Source: Motiliproteus sp048265065
GTDB taxonomy: Bacteria; Pseudomonadota; Gammaproteobacteria; Pseudomonadales; Balneatricaceae
DNA length: 64,000 nucleotides
Direction: 5' to 3'
NCBI GenBank assembly: GCA_048265065.1
Contig: JBLXCH010000007.1
Span: forward strand, 1 to 64,000
In this document: piece after piece, positions 27,301 through 36,359 of the stretch
Position numbering within the stretch: the stretch's first letter is position 1
How the letters are laid out: every line of letters begins with the position of its first letter
The notes under the pieces: model-generated
Seen by the model: only the letters and a program-made list of their open reading frames with translations
Databases searched by the model: none
What the model was told of the DNA's origin: nothing
Translations under genes and position numbers: made by a program

Positions 27301-28338
27301 TTAATCAGTCGCTAATAATTCGAAAGAGTGTTTATCGATCATTTCAAGCGCTTTACCACCACCACGAGCAACGCAGGTTAATGGGTCTTCAGCAACAATA
27401 ACGGTTAAGCCGGTTTCTTCTGATAGTAAACGATCAATATCACGTAAGAGCGCACCCCCACCAGTAAGAACGATACCTGTTTCGGCAATATCTGATGCTA
27501 ATTCAGGAGGACATTGCTCCAACGCACTTTTCACTGCCTGAACAATCGATGATAGCGGCTCTTGAAGTGCTTCCATGATTTCATTGCTGTTCAGTGTGAA
27601 GCTACGGGGAATACCCTCTGCGAGATTTCGTCCACGAACGTCGATTTCAAGCACTTCACTGCTTGGATAAGCACAACCGATCTCTTGCTTAATACGTTCC
27701 GCAGTTGAGTCACCGATCAAGCTACCGTAGTTACGACGAACATAGGTCACGATCGATTCATCAAAACGGTCACCACCAACACGTACCGAGTCGGAATAAA
27801 CTATGCCGTTCAATGAAATGACTGCGATTTCAGTAGTACCACCACCGATATCCACCACCATATTACCACTTGGGTCTTCAACAGGTAGACCAGCACCGAT
27901 CGCCGCAGCCATGGGTTCATCAATCAAATAAACATCGCGAGCACCTGCCCCTAATGCTGATTCTTTAATGGCCCGTCGTTCAACTTGCGTAGATTTACAA
28001 GGCACGCAAACCAATACTCGTGGACTTGGTGTTAGCAATGAGTTCTCGTGCACTTTGTTGATAAAGTGCTGCAACATTTTCTCAGTCACATGAAAGTCAG
28101 CAATAACGCCATCTTTCATTGGGCGAATCGCAGAAATATTACCTGGCGTTCGACCCAGCATGCGCTTGGCATCAGTACCAACCGCAACAACTGATTTGTG
28201 GTTACCGACATGGCGAATAGCCACTACAGAGGGTTCATCAAGGACAACATCGCGATCGCGAACATAGATCAGAGTGTTGGCCGTACCTAGATCAATCGAA
28301 AGGTCGCTGGAGAAGACGCCTCGTAACTTTTTAAACAT
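27301..28338 (-). CDS. mreB: Rod shape-determining protein MreB (actin homologue)
   Basis: A 345-residue actin-like ATPase forming membrane-bound filaments that guide lateral wall synthesis. Phosphate loops and adenosine motif are visible: DLGTANTLIYV, VVDIGGGTTEIAVISL and GIVLTGGGALLRDID. It also has the cytoskeletal CVPCKSTQVERRAIKESA segment. It is the first gene of the leftward mre series and divergent from gatC. Confidence 0.98.
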   Translation of the reverse strand: MFKKLRGVFSSDLSIDLGTANTLIYVRDRDVVLDEPSVVAIRHVGNHKSVVAVGTDAKRMLGRTPGNISAIRPMKDGVIADFHVTEKMLQHFINKVHENSLLTPSPRVLVCVPCKSTQVERRAIKESALGAGARDVYLIDEPMAAAIGAGLPVEDPSGNMVVDIGGGTTEIAVISLNGIVYSDSVRVGGDRFDESIVTYVRRNYGSLIGDSTAERIKQEIGCAYPSSEVLEIDVRGRNLAEGIPRSFTLNSNEIMEALQEPLSSIVQAVKSALEQCPPELASDIAETGIVLTGGGALLRDIDRLLSEETGLTVIVAEDPLTCVARGGGKALEMIDKHSFELLATD

Positions 28339-28535
28339 GGACTATGTTCGCTACTCAGAAAATCAGAATAAAATTGTCGAATTAGGCCGTAACTCTAGCA
28401 ATGGCAAACATTTTGAGCAAGAAGCTTATCAAGTATTTATCACTGCAACTTAATAAGGAAACGCCTTTATGATAATTTAGGCGCCTTTAATGATTCGATC
28501 ATTTGCATTTACAGAGAAATTTTTCAGGATACGTC

Positions 28536-28823
28536 ATGTCCCTCGACCGTAACGATGTGGAAAAAATCGCCCATTTGGCTCGCTTAAATATCGATGAAGC
28601 GGATGTTCCCGACTATGCTAACGACCTGTCCAGCATCCTTGAGCTGGTTGATCAGATGCAGGCAAAGGACACCAAAAACATCGACCCAATGGCCAATCCT
28701 CATGATGCTGTTCAACGATTGCGTGAAGATATTGTGACCGAAGAAAATCAGCGAGAGAAGCTACAAGCCATTGCACCTCTTGTCGAAGAAGGCCACTTTC
28801 TTGTTCCTAAAGTTATTGAATAA
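28536..28823 (+). CDS. gatC: Asp/Glu-tRNA amidotransferase subunit C
   Basis: A 95-residue GatC subunit that stabilises the GatA-GatB interface. It begins MSLDRNDVEKIAHLARLNI with the typical C-terminal VPKVIE. The ATG at 28536 follows a CAGGAT ribosome site; an upstream in-frame start at 28503 adds non-family residues. The gatCAB set implies that some aminoacyl-tRNA (Asn or Gln) is made by transamidation. Confidence 0.95.
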   Translation: MSLDRNDVEKIAHLARLNIDEADVPDYANDLSSILELVDQMQAKDTKNIDPMANPHDAVQRLREDIVTEENQREKLQAIAPLVEEGHFLVPKVIE

Positions 28824-28914
28824 AAAGTCATCGAATACGGGTTAGCAGAATCGGTTGGCGTACATCCCCAAACCGACACCACGCCTCGATTAGATTAGAT
28901 TCAGGAAATAACAC

Positions 28915-30375
28915 ATGTTAAACAAAACACTCACCGAGTTGGGTCAAAGTTTGTCGAGCGGCGAGTTCAGCAGCGTTGAGCTCACTCAAGCATTTTTAGC
29001 GCGTATCAAAAGAGAAGACAGCCACTACAATAGCTTCATCACGCTGTCAGAAGAACTAGCGCTTCAACAGGCGGCGGCGGCTGATCAACGTATTGCAGCT
29101 GGGGACGCTTCTCCGCTAACGGGCATACCTATTGCCCACAAAGACGTTTTTTGCACAGAAGGCTTGCGAACCAGCTGTGGCTCAAAAATGCTAGACAACT
29201 TCATCGCACCTTATAACGCAACGGTCATCGAAAAATTCAACGCTGCAGGTTCTGTTTGCCTTGGAAAAACCAACATGGACGAGTTTGCCATGGGATCATC
29301 CAACGAAAACAGCTACTACGGCGTCGTTAGAAACCCATGGAACACTGATTGCGTTCCAGGCGGATCATCAGGCGGATCAGCCGCAGCTGTTGCTGCACGC
29401 CTCGCTCCTGCCGCCACCGGCACTGATACGGGCGGATCAATTCGTCAGCCTGCAGCACTATGCGGCATCACAGGCTTAAAGCCGACTTACGGCCGTGTCT
29501 CTCGCTTCGGCATGGTTGCTTACGCCTCCTCGCTAGATCAAGGTGGACCTATGGCAAAAACCGCTGAAGATACAGCATTGTTACTGAATGTTATGGCGGG
29601 GTTTGATGCCAAAGATTCTACCAGCATGGCGCAACAAGAAACCGATTATTCTGACGAGCTCAACCTGCCTTTGGATGGGTTAAAAATCGGCCTACCAACA
29701 GAATATTTTGCTGAAGGTTTAAATCCTGGAATCGCCACTGAAGTACAAAATGCGATTCGACAATTTGAAGCCATGGGCGCGACAGTGAAAGAAGTCAGCC
29801 TACCAAACACACAACTGGCGATTCCTGCTTACTACATTATCGCGCCAGCTGAAGCATCATCGAACCTATCTCGCTTTGATGGCGTTCGCTATGGCTACCG
29901 CTGTGAAAACCCCGTTGACCTTGAGGACATGTACAAGCGCTCTCGTGGTGAAGGTTTCGGCGACGAAGTAAAGCGCCGCATCATGGTCGGTACTTATGCA
30001 TTATCTGAAGGCTTTTACGATGCTTACTATAAAAAAGCCCAACAACTACGCCGCATCATCAAAGATGATTTTGTAGAAGCACTAGCTGAGGTTGATGTTC
30101 TGATGGGACCAACGACTCCAGAGCCAGCATTTAAAATCGGCGAAAAAACCAGCGACCCCGTGTCTATGTATATGGAAGATATTTTCACAATTTCTCTCAA
30201 CCTTGCAGGTCTACCGGGTATTTCAATTCCTTGCGGGCAATCCAACGGATTACCGGTAGGTTTACAAATCATCGGTAATTATTTTTCAGAGAAACGTTTG
30301 TTAAATATCGCCCACCAATACCAGCAAGCAACCGATTGGCACAAGCAATCGCCTGTTGACCTGAATGCGCTTTAA
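28915..30375 (+). CDS. gatA: Asp/Glu-tRNA amidotransferase subunit A
   Basis: A 486-residue amidase-signature protein that frees ammonia from glutamine for transamidation. The Ser-cisSer-Lys triad is visible: K in IPIAHKDVFCTEG, and the Ser residues in PGGSSGGSAAAVAA and TGTDTGGSIRQPAA. Length and ends match GatA. It is followed by gatB after 14 bases. Confidence 0.98.
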   Translation: MLNKTLTELGQSLSSGEFSSVELTQAFLARIKREDSHYNSFITLSEELALQQAAAADQRIAAGDASPLTGIPIAHKDVFCTEGLRTSCGSKMLDNFIAPYNATVIEKFNAAGSVCLGKTNMDEFAMGSSNENSYYGVVRNPWNTDCVPGGSSGGSAAAVAARLAPAATGTDTGGSIRQPAALCGITGLKPTYGRVSRFGMVAYASSLDQGGPMAKTAEDTALLLNVMAGFDAKDSTSMAQQETDYSDELNLPLDGLKIGLPTEYFAEGLNPGIATEVQNAIRQFEAMGATVKEVSLPNTQLAIPAYYIIAPAEASSNLSRFDGVRYGYRCENPVDLEDMYKRSRGEGFGDEVKRRIMVGTYALSEGFYDAYYKKAQQLRRIIKDDFVEALAEVDVLMGPTTPEPAFKIGEKTSDPVSMYMEDIFTISLNLAGLPGISIPCGQSNGLPVGLQIIGNYFSEKRLLNIAHQYQQATDWHKQSPVDLNAL

Positions 30376-30389
30376 GAGGTTATAAAAAG

Positions 30390-31841
30390 ATGGAATGGGA
30401 AGCTGTAATCGGTCTTGAGATTCACGCTCAACTTGCGACCAAATCAAAAATATTCTCTGGCGCCAGCACTGAGTTTGGCGCAGAAGCGAACACCCAAGCC
30501 TGCGCTGTAGACTTGGCACTACCAGGCACCTTGCCGGTTTTTAATGCTGAAGCCTTGGCCATGGCAGTGAAATTTGGCCTTGCCATTGGTGCTGACATCG
30601 GTCGTAAATCAGTGTTTGACCGGAAAAACTATTTTTATCCTGATTTACCTAAAGGCTATCAAACCAGCCAACTCTTCTACCCTATCGTAGGCGAAGGTCA
30701 TCTTGACATTGAACTGAGCAATGGCGAGAAGAAACGCATCGGCGTAACCCGTGCACACCTAGAAGAAGATGCAGGCAAATCGGTTCATGATGAGTTCCCT
30801 AACATGTCTGGCATCGACTTAAACCGAGCTGGCACACCATTATTAGAAATCGTTTCCGAGCCTGACATGCGCACCGCTGAAGAAGCCGTAGCCTATGTTC
30901 GAAAAATCCACTCCATTGTCACCAATCTTGGCATTTGCGACGGTGACATGTCGCAGGGCTCGTTCCGCTGCGACTGTAACGTATCGGTACGCCCAAAAGG
31001 GCAAGAAGAGTTTGGCATGCGGACAGAGACCAAAAACCTCAACTCGTTCCGCTTTATCGAAAAAGCGATTAATGGTGAAATCGAGCGCCAGATCGACCTG
31101 ATTGAAGACGGTGGCCGAGTGGTTCAAGCTACCCGCCTTTACGACGCAGACAACGACACTACCCGTGAAATGCGCTCGAAAGAAGAAGCTAACGATTACC
31201 GCTACTTCCCTTGCCCAGATCTACTACCTATCGTTATCGATGACGAATTTATAGAGAACATTCAACTGTCACTACCTGAACTACCAGATGCACGTCATCA
31301 GCGTTTTATGGAAGACTATGGACTCAATGACTACGACGCTGGCGTACTCTCCGCATACCGCGATACGGCATTGTATTTCGAACAAGTAGCGCAAGATATG
31401 GATGACGCTAAGCTAGCGGCCAACTGGGTAATGGGCGAACTTTCAAAGTATCTCAACAGCAACAACCTTGAAATCCAACAAAGCCCCATTAGCGCTGCTA
31501 ACCTTAACGGCTTACTACAACGCATTAAAGACAACACTATTTCAGGCAACATTGCCAAAAAAGTCTTTGATGCCATGTGGAACGGGGAAGGCACTGCAGA
31601 TGAGGTCATCGAGAAACAAGGCCTCAAGCAAGTTACTGATACCGGTGCAATTGAAGCCATGGTCGATGAAGTTATCGCTAAAAGCGGCCCTCAAGTCGAG
31701 CAATACAAAGCCGCCGAGCCTGATAAGCGCGGCAAAATGCTTGGCTTCTTCATGGGTCAAGTGATGAAAGCCTCGCAAGGCAAAGCCAACCCAGGCCAAG
31801 TCAACCAGCTCCTGAAGAAAAAACTAGACGCACTTTGCTAA
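30390..31841 (+). CDS. gatB: Asp/Glu-tRNA amidotransferase subunit B
   Basis: A 483-residue GatB that binds tRNA, phosphorylates the mischarged aminoacyl group and transfers ammonia. It begins MEWEAVIGLEIHAQL with the family segments YFYPDLPKGYQ, RAHLEEDAGKS and DLNRAGTPLLEIVSEPDM. The C-terminal helical and YqeY-like tail is seen (GKANPGQVNQLLKKKL). It is last in the gatCAB operon. Confidence 0.98.
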   Translation: MEWEAVIGLEIHAQLATKSKIFSGASTEFGAEANTQACAVDLALPGTLPVFNAEALAMAVKFGLAIGADIGRKSVFDRKNYFYPDLPKGYQTSQLFYPIVGEGHLDIELSNGEKKRIGVTRAHLEEDAGKSVHDEFPNMSGIDLNRAGTPLLEIVSEPDMRTAEEAVAYVRKIHSIVTNLGICDGDMSQGSFRCDCNVSVRPKGQEEFGMRTETKNLNSFRFIEKAINGEIERQIDLIEDGGRVVQATRLYDADNDTTREMRSKEEANDYRYFPCPDLLPIVIDDEFIENIQLSLPELPDARHQRFMEDYGLNDYDAGVLSAYRDTALYFEQVAQDMDDAKLAANWVMGELSKYLNSNNLEIQQSPISAANLNGLLQRIKDNTISGNIAKKVFDAMWNGEGTADEVIEKQGLKQVTDTGAIEAMVDEVIAKSGPQVEQYKAAEPDKRGKMLGFFMGQVMKASQGKANPGQVNQLLKKKLDALC

Positions 31842-31867
31842 TATTATCAACACATTAGCATTAAAAA

Positions 31868-31895
31868 CCGAAAGCGAGACCCATCTTGCTTTCGG
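31868..31895. terminator. Hairpin after gatB
   Basis: A 12-bp stem (CCGAAAGCGAGA with TCTTGCTTTCGG, one G-U pair) with a CCCA loop lies 26 bases after the gatB stop. The T-rich tail is on the opposite side, so on the plus strand it may be a processing or Rho-protected 3' end rather than a strong intrinsic terminator. Confidence 0.5.
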
Positions 31896-32030
31896 CCTAT
31901 TCGAGCCCGACCTCAGCACAAATTAAATAAAATTCATTAATACCCAAAAAATAATGAAAAAATTTCGTTTTATACTTTTCCTTTTCAGCAGTAAATAGTC
32001 ACTCAGTGGCTTTCATTGCAGGAGAGGTAT

Positions 32031-32213
32031 ATGAGGAAGTCGGAATCTGACAACAATGAACTTTTTGAATCGGTATTAAGCGAAAACGAAGAAACGTTCG
32101 AAGAAGAACATTTTCGGCGTACTGAAGGCAATCCCGATGCTAAGCGCAGTATCGAAGATTATTTCGAGCGTAAGCGATTAAACTCGCTAGACGATTGGTA
32201 CAAAGACCTTTGA
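32031..32213 (+). CDS. Small acidic protein of unknown function
   Basis: A 60-residue highly charged soluble protein starting MRKSESDNNELFESV and ending SLDDWYKDL. The ATG at 32031 is supported by GGAGAGG seven bases upstream. The pattern of an acidic N-terminal half followed by a basic KRSIEDYFERKRL helix recalls small PA3496-type proteins of Pseudomonas, but I cannot confirm this. A strong terminator follows at 32281, so it is probably monocistronic. Function unknown. Confidence 0.7.
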   Translation: MRKSESDNNELFESVLSENEETFEEEHFRRTEGNPDAKRSIEDYFERKRLNSLDDWYKDL

Positions 32214-32280
32214 ATTTGCGATATGTTTTTGCAAAACAAATCACACCAATACGCACGACTACTTTAATTCGCACACCCTG

Positions 32281-32307
32281 AAAAAACCTGCCCTGGCAGG
32301 TTTTTTT
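32281..32307 (+). terminator. Strong intrinsic terminator
   Basis: AACCTGCC at 32285-32292 pairs with GGCAGGTT, a two-base loop between them, flanked by six A before and seven T after. It ends the small acidic-protein transcript and could work in both directions. Confidence 0.9.
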
Positions 32308-32386
32308 ATTCCTACCAAATACTCATTCACCTTAAACTGGGGTTTCGTTACACTAACAGCCTATTTTCGCTGTATAGAACCCTACC

Positions 32387-32887
32387 ATGAGCCAACCAGA
32401 CCAAATCCTAGAGATCAAACATAAACTCAACGGAAGCAAACACGAGTTTATGTGCCAAACACTGGAAAAATCTGCTGAGCATGTGGTTGTGCTTTATCGG
32501 TTAGAGCAGCCGATCACGGTGGAAGACCAGCACTTTGCTGCAGGTACTTTATCGCTAGGATATTTTTGGGAAGATCGTAACTACAACGTCTATCACTGGA
32601 TTGCGCCAAGCGGCGAATCTCAGGCGGTATACGTCAATATCGCTGACAACACCGAGATAACAGCAGACATCGTCGAGTGGCGGGATTTAATTATTGATTT
32701 GCTGATCACCCCCGATGGTCGCTGCCAAATTCTTGATGAAGATGAGTTGCCGGATGATTTACCCCCTGAGCTAGACGCTTTGATTAGCACCGAAACAGAC
32801 AAATTGGTTGCTCGCCAGCAGCAGTTACTCCAAGAAATTGAGCAACGTACCACAGCGCTTTTGGCGGCAATGGAAAACAACTGTTGA
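32387..32887 (+). CDS. DUF402 domain protein
   Basis: A 166-residue protein with features of DUF402/FomD-like proteins: a beta-rich core with LSLGYFWEDRNYNVYHWIAPSG, then YVNIADNTEITADIVEWRDLIIDLLITPDG and an EDELPDDLPPEL segment. Known DUF402 members include nucleotide phosphatases and FomD hydrolase, in which the aromatic and acidic residues bind metal and phosphate. The C-terminal helix (KLVARQQQLLQEIEQRT) is also typical. The precise substrate is unknown. Confidence 0.8.
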   Translation: MSQPDQILEIKHKLNGSKHEFMCQTLEKSAEHVVVLYRLEQPITVEDQHFAAGTLSLGYFWEDRNYNVYHWIAPSGESQAVYVNIADNTEITADIVEWRDLIIDLLITPDGRCQILDEDELPDDLPPELDALISTETDKLVARQQQLLQEIEQRTTALLAAMENNC

Positions 32888-32940
32888 TCAATTAACAGAA
32901 AAAACTGCCATACAAACAACCTATCGCCAAGAGAAGCAAC

Positions 32941-34302
32941 GTGGGCTCATCGACCGAAACTAATCGTGCCACCATGACCGAAGGGCCCGTTGCACAACAA
33001 CTGCTTAAACATTCTGGTGCAATGCTCATCGGCATTGCCTCAATTATTCTACTTAACGTCACCGACACTTTTTTTATTGGGCAGCTAGGAGCAAACGAGC
33101 TCGCCTCGATCAGCTTCACCTTTCCTGTCACTATGCTAATCATTGCGCTCACACTGGGGTTGAGTGTTGGCACTTCTGCCATTGTTTCTCGCTCCGTAGG
33201 CAAGGGAAACCACCACGAAACCAAAAAACTAACCACTCATTGTCTCGCCTTTGCCTTACTCGTTGTTATCGCCATGACCGCGCTAGGCTACCTAACCATC
33301 AACCCCGTTTTTCGATTGCTTGGCGCTAACGAATGGCAGCTGGTTTATATTCGCGAATACATGGAGATTTGGTATCTCGGCATTGGTTTAGTCGTCATTC
33401 CGATGGTAGGCAATAGTGCTATTCGCGCCAACGGCGATACCAAAACACCCAGCCGCATCATGCTGCTAGCTGCTTTTACGAATATAATACTCGACCCATT
33501 GTTGATATTTGGTATCGGCCCATTCCCTAGATTGGAGCTACAAGGCGCGGCTTTTGCCACAGTGATCGCTTATTCATTAACCTTTGTGGTCGCTGTATGG
33601 GTATTGACTCAAAAATTACAGCTCATTAGTTTTCAGGCACCCAGCTTATCAGAGCTCAAAGCACACTGGGGGCAATTAATAAGCTTAGGCTTGCCTGCTG
33701 CTGCGACTAATATTTTGAACCCGATTACAGCGGCCGTTTTAACCTACTTTCTCTCTACCCAAAGTCACCATGCAGTTGCCGCTTATGGTGTGGGGACACG
33801 AATAGAATCTCTAGCAATGATTGGTGTCATGGCCATGTCGTCAATACTCACACCGTTCATTGGCCAAAACCTAGGGGCCAACAAGCCTGAGCGAGTACTG
33901 GAAGCTATCTACTTTTGTCGCCGCTTTGCTCTTTTCTGGGGACTTATTGTTGCTGCACTCTTATTCGTGCTATCCGAACCTATTGCAAGCCTTTTCAGCT
34001 CAGCCAGCGATACCGTTGAAATGGCGAGTCTCTATTTGAGTATTGCTCCGCTAGGTTACTTTGGCTTGGCCTGGGTTATATTCTGCGCCTCCGTGTTTAA
34101 CGCATTTCACCAGCCTCTTTATGCCGCTAAGATTGTTCTAATCCGACTGGTGCTACTGACCATTCCTTTTGCCGCAGCTGGGCTCTACCTATGGGGAACA
34201 ACGGGATTATTCGTGGGAGTTTGTATAGCCAGCGTACTGTCGGGGCTTTGTGCGTATATGCTGCTTCAAGGAAAAATTAAAGAACTAACGATTCAACCCT
34301 AA
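32941..34302 (+). CDS. MATE family efflux transporter
   Basis: A 453-residue, 12-helix multidrug and toxic compound extrusion protein, probably Na+- or H+-coupled. The two pseudo-repeats are visible (TDTFFIGQLGANELASISFTFPV; AVAAYGVGTRIESLAMIGVMAMSSILTPFIGQNLGA). The start is GTG at 32941 behind an AGAGAAG site; an ATG at 32974 lacks a clear site. It lies directly after the DUF402 gene. Substrate unknown. Confidence 0.93.
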   Translation: MGSSTETNRATMTEGPVAQQLLKHSGAMLIGIASIILLNVTDTFFIGQLGANELASISFTFPVTMLIIALTLGLSVGTSAIVSRSVGKGNHHETKKLTTHCLAFALLVVIAMTALGYLTINPVFRLLGANEWQLVYIREYMEIWYLGIGLVVIPMVGNSAIRANGDTKTPSRIMLLAAFTNIILDPLLIFGIGPFPRLELQGAAFATVIAYSLTFVVAVWVLTQKLQLISFQAPSLSELKAHWGQLISLGLPAAATNILNPITAAVLTYFLSTQSHHAVAAYGVGTRIESLAMIGVMAMSSILTPFIGQNLGANKPERVLEAIYFCRRFALFWGLIVAALLFVLSEPIASLFSSASDTVEMASLYLSIAPLGYFGLAWVIFCASVFNAFHQPLYAAKIVLIRLVLLTIPFAAAGLYLWGTTGLFVGVCIASVLSGLCAYMLLQGKIKELTIQP

Positions 34303-34311
34303 AGGTGGGAT

Positions 34312-34878
34312 TTATGCCGGTTCTTTCCATTCTCGCATTCCGGAAAAGCGAGCTGCCAAGTAATCCATTTGATCCCCTAAGATCTGCCGATTAGCCAAGT
34401 ACATAAACTCGAACATATTCGGCTCAAATGGAATCGCCAACAGTTCCATACCCGCTTGTTCAGGGGTTCTTCCGCCTTTGAAGTGATTACAGCGACGACA
34501 AGCGGCCACAACATTATGCCAACGATCAACACCCCCCTGTACTTTTGGCACTATGTGATCGCGGGTTAATTCCCGATCCGTGAAACAGCCACCACAGTAC
34601 ATACAAAAATGCCCATCACGGCGAAACAGGTAACGGTTCGATAAGGACGGCACCGCTTGAACGATGCTGGGGTCACCCTCACAAGCAATAATGGGTGCTA
34701 AATCAAGATAGGATTGGCGACCCAGACGGTTGAGTCCACCGTGAAGCCGGACTAAATCATCGCCCAAATGCCAAATAACCTGACCACGAACATACAAAGT
34801 CGCAGCTTGCTCATGACTCAGCCATGCTACCGGCAAGCCTGCTTTATTGAGCCTTAATATTCGTGCTTTTGAGCCCAT
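34312..34878 (-). CDS. HNH endonuclease family protein
   Basis: A 188-residue protein with a zinc-bound HNH motif: LFRRDGHFCMYCGG, then RELTRDHIVPKVQGGVDRWHNVVAACRRCNHFKGG. Two CxxC pairs frame the DH-N-CN core. The N-terminal 80 residues resemble a domain of chromosomal HNH proteins common in gammaproteobacteria, without the partners expected of a restriction system or phage. Role unknown. It is convergent with the MATE gene, with stops 10 bases apart. Confidence 0.85.
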   Translation of the reverse strand: MGSKARILRLNKAGLPVAWLSHEQAATLYVRGQVIWHLGDDLVRLHGGLNRLGRQSYLDLAPIIACEGDPSIVQAVPSLSNRYLFRRDGHFCMYCGGCFTDRELTRDHIVPKVQGGVDRWHNVVAACRRCNHFKGGRTPEQAGMELLAIPFEPNMFEFMYLANRQILGDQMDYLAARFSGMREWKEPA

Positions 34879-35054
34879 GCCTTGACACTCGACTAGAATA
34901 CAAACTTCAATAGAAACAATGAGATTAGCTTTAGCCTACTCCACTCATTGGATAAAAAACAGCCAATTGTAGGGTGACATTTTTTAATGAAGTTTTAAAG
35001 ACAGTGCTATTGTTATAAAGAGCCGACCAATTTTGGCGAATGACGAGGGGTCAT

Positions 35055-35447
35055 ATGGGGCGACCAATTTACTTCACCTTAGGTGTACTTTGCTTATTGC
35101 TCGCAGCAATAGGTGTTCCATTACCCCTGCTTCCTACCACACCCTTTGTGCTGCTGGCCGCCTTTTGCTTTTCAAAAAGCTCACCACGATTTCATCAATG
35201 GTTATTGAACAATAAAGTGTTTGGGAAAATGATTGCCCAGTGGGAAAGCGATGGTGTTATTCCGCTACGTGCCAAATGCCTAGCAACCTTTATGATGCTC
35301 ACAATGGTGAGCTACCCCCTCTTTTTTCGCGACCTCCCGCTTTGGGCCATCATTATGGTATTACTCACCATTACCGGCGCTTTGCTGTATATCTGGAGTC
35401 GTCCATCGGAACCACAAACACCCAACAAACATCCACAACCGCAGTAA
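35055..35447 (+). CDS. DUF454 (YbaN-like) inner-membrane protein
   Basis: A 130-residue membrane protein with two to three hydrophobic segments. It has the DUF454 signature GVPLPLLPTTPFVLLAAFCFSKSSPRFHQWLL followed by FGKMIAQWESDGVIPLRAK. The ATG at 35055 is preferred because GAGGGG lies just upstream; an in-frame ATG at 35040 adds five residues. Function of the family is not established. Confidence 0.88.
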   Translation: MGRPIYFTLGVLCLLLAAIGVPLPLLPTTPFVLLAAFCFSKSSPRFHQWLLNNKVFGKMIAQWESDGVIPLRAKCLATFMMLTMVSYPLFFRDLPLWAIIMVLLTITGALLYIWSRPSEPQTPNKHPQPQ

Positions 35448-35541
35448 TCTAGCCTCAACATTCGCAACATCCGCAATGGTGTCAACACTGCGCTAGTTGC
35501 CATACTGCGCCTTCGACAACTCAGCAATTCAACAGCTCAAT

Positions 35542-35573
35542 AATTCAATAATTCAATAATTCAATAATTCAAT
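35542..35573. repeat. Four-copy 8-bp tandem repeat (AATTCAAT)
   Basis: Four perfect head-to-tail copies of AATTCAAT, preceded by degenerate copies, lie between the DUF454 gene and mobA about 145 bases before the mobA ATG. Such arrays can vary in copy number. No promoter link is visible. Confidence 0.9.
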
Positions 35574-35717
35574 AGATAATTAGCAAAACTCACCTTGATC
35601 TAGGCAGTTTCATTGAGAAAGCGTATCATTCACTCATTAATTACGATCCTGTAATTTCGATCCTCTTTGCCTGAATTACAAACTAGTCTCACTGATATTG
35701 ATAAGCTAACTCACATC

Positions 35718-36335
35718 ATGCCTGCACGTTCATCATTAACACCCATTAGTATTGTCGTTTTAGCTGGCGGAAGAGGTTCGCGGATGGGCGGCCAAGATAA
35801 AGGCTTAGTATCCGTGAATAACAAGCCGATGATCAGCTATCTTTTGGATACACTTCACCCACTCAGTGATGACATTCTGATTAGCTGTAATCGCAATCAT
35901 CAAGAATACGCACAATTCGGGTATCCCGTGGTCAGCGATGGTAATACGCATTTCTTTGGTCCATTAGCTGGAATCCTAAGCGGTTTAAAATCAGCCAAAC
36001 ACAGTCACCTATTAGTTCTTCCTTGTGACACGCCCGCAGTAACGTCACGCTTAATCAAAAGGCTACAAGCCTGTTCCGCCACGAGTCCCGACGCTATTTG
36101 CATGGCTAGTGATGGCAATCGGCCGCAACCACTTCACGCCATCATCCCTCAAGCATTACAGCAATCATTAATCGACACTATGGCTGCAGGGCAGCATTCA
36201 GTGATGGGTTGGTATGCGCAACAGCAGCTAAAGACGATCAACTGCGAGGATCTTCCTGGCGACTTTGCTAATGCCAATCGCCCTGAAGAGTTAGCCGTGC
36301 TGTCCGCAACATTAAAAGCAGCATCAGCACGCTAA
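35718..36335 (+). CDS. mobA: Molybdenum cofactor guanylyltransferase
   Basis: Transfers GMP to molybdopterin to make the MGD cofactor used by formate dehydrogenases such as the one in this window. It has the nucleotide-binding loop VVLAGGRGSRMGGQDKGL, the LLVLPCDTPAV metal site, and the C-terminal DFANANRPEEL. The ATG at 35718 gives 205 residues, usual for MobA; an in-frame TTG at 35667 would add 17 atypical residues. It is convergent with moeA. Confidence 0.93.
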   Translation: MPARSSLTPISIVVLAGGRGSRMGGQDKGLVSVNNKPMISYLLDTLHPLSDDILISCNRNHQEYAQFGYPVVSDGNTHFFGPLAGILSGLKSAKHSHLLVLPCDTPAVTSRLIKRLQACSATSPDAICMASDGNRPQPLHAIIPQALQQSLIDTMAAGQHSVMGWYAQQQLKTINCEDLPGDFANANRPEELAVLSATLKAASAR

Positions 36336-36359
36336 GGTCAGCATATTTAGAAATAAGGC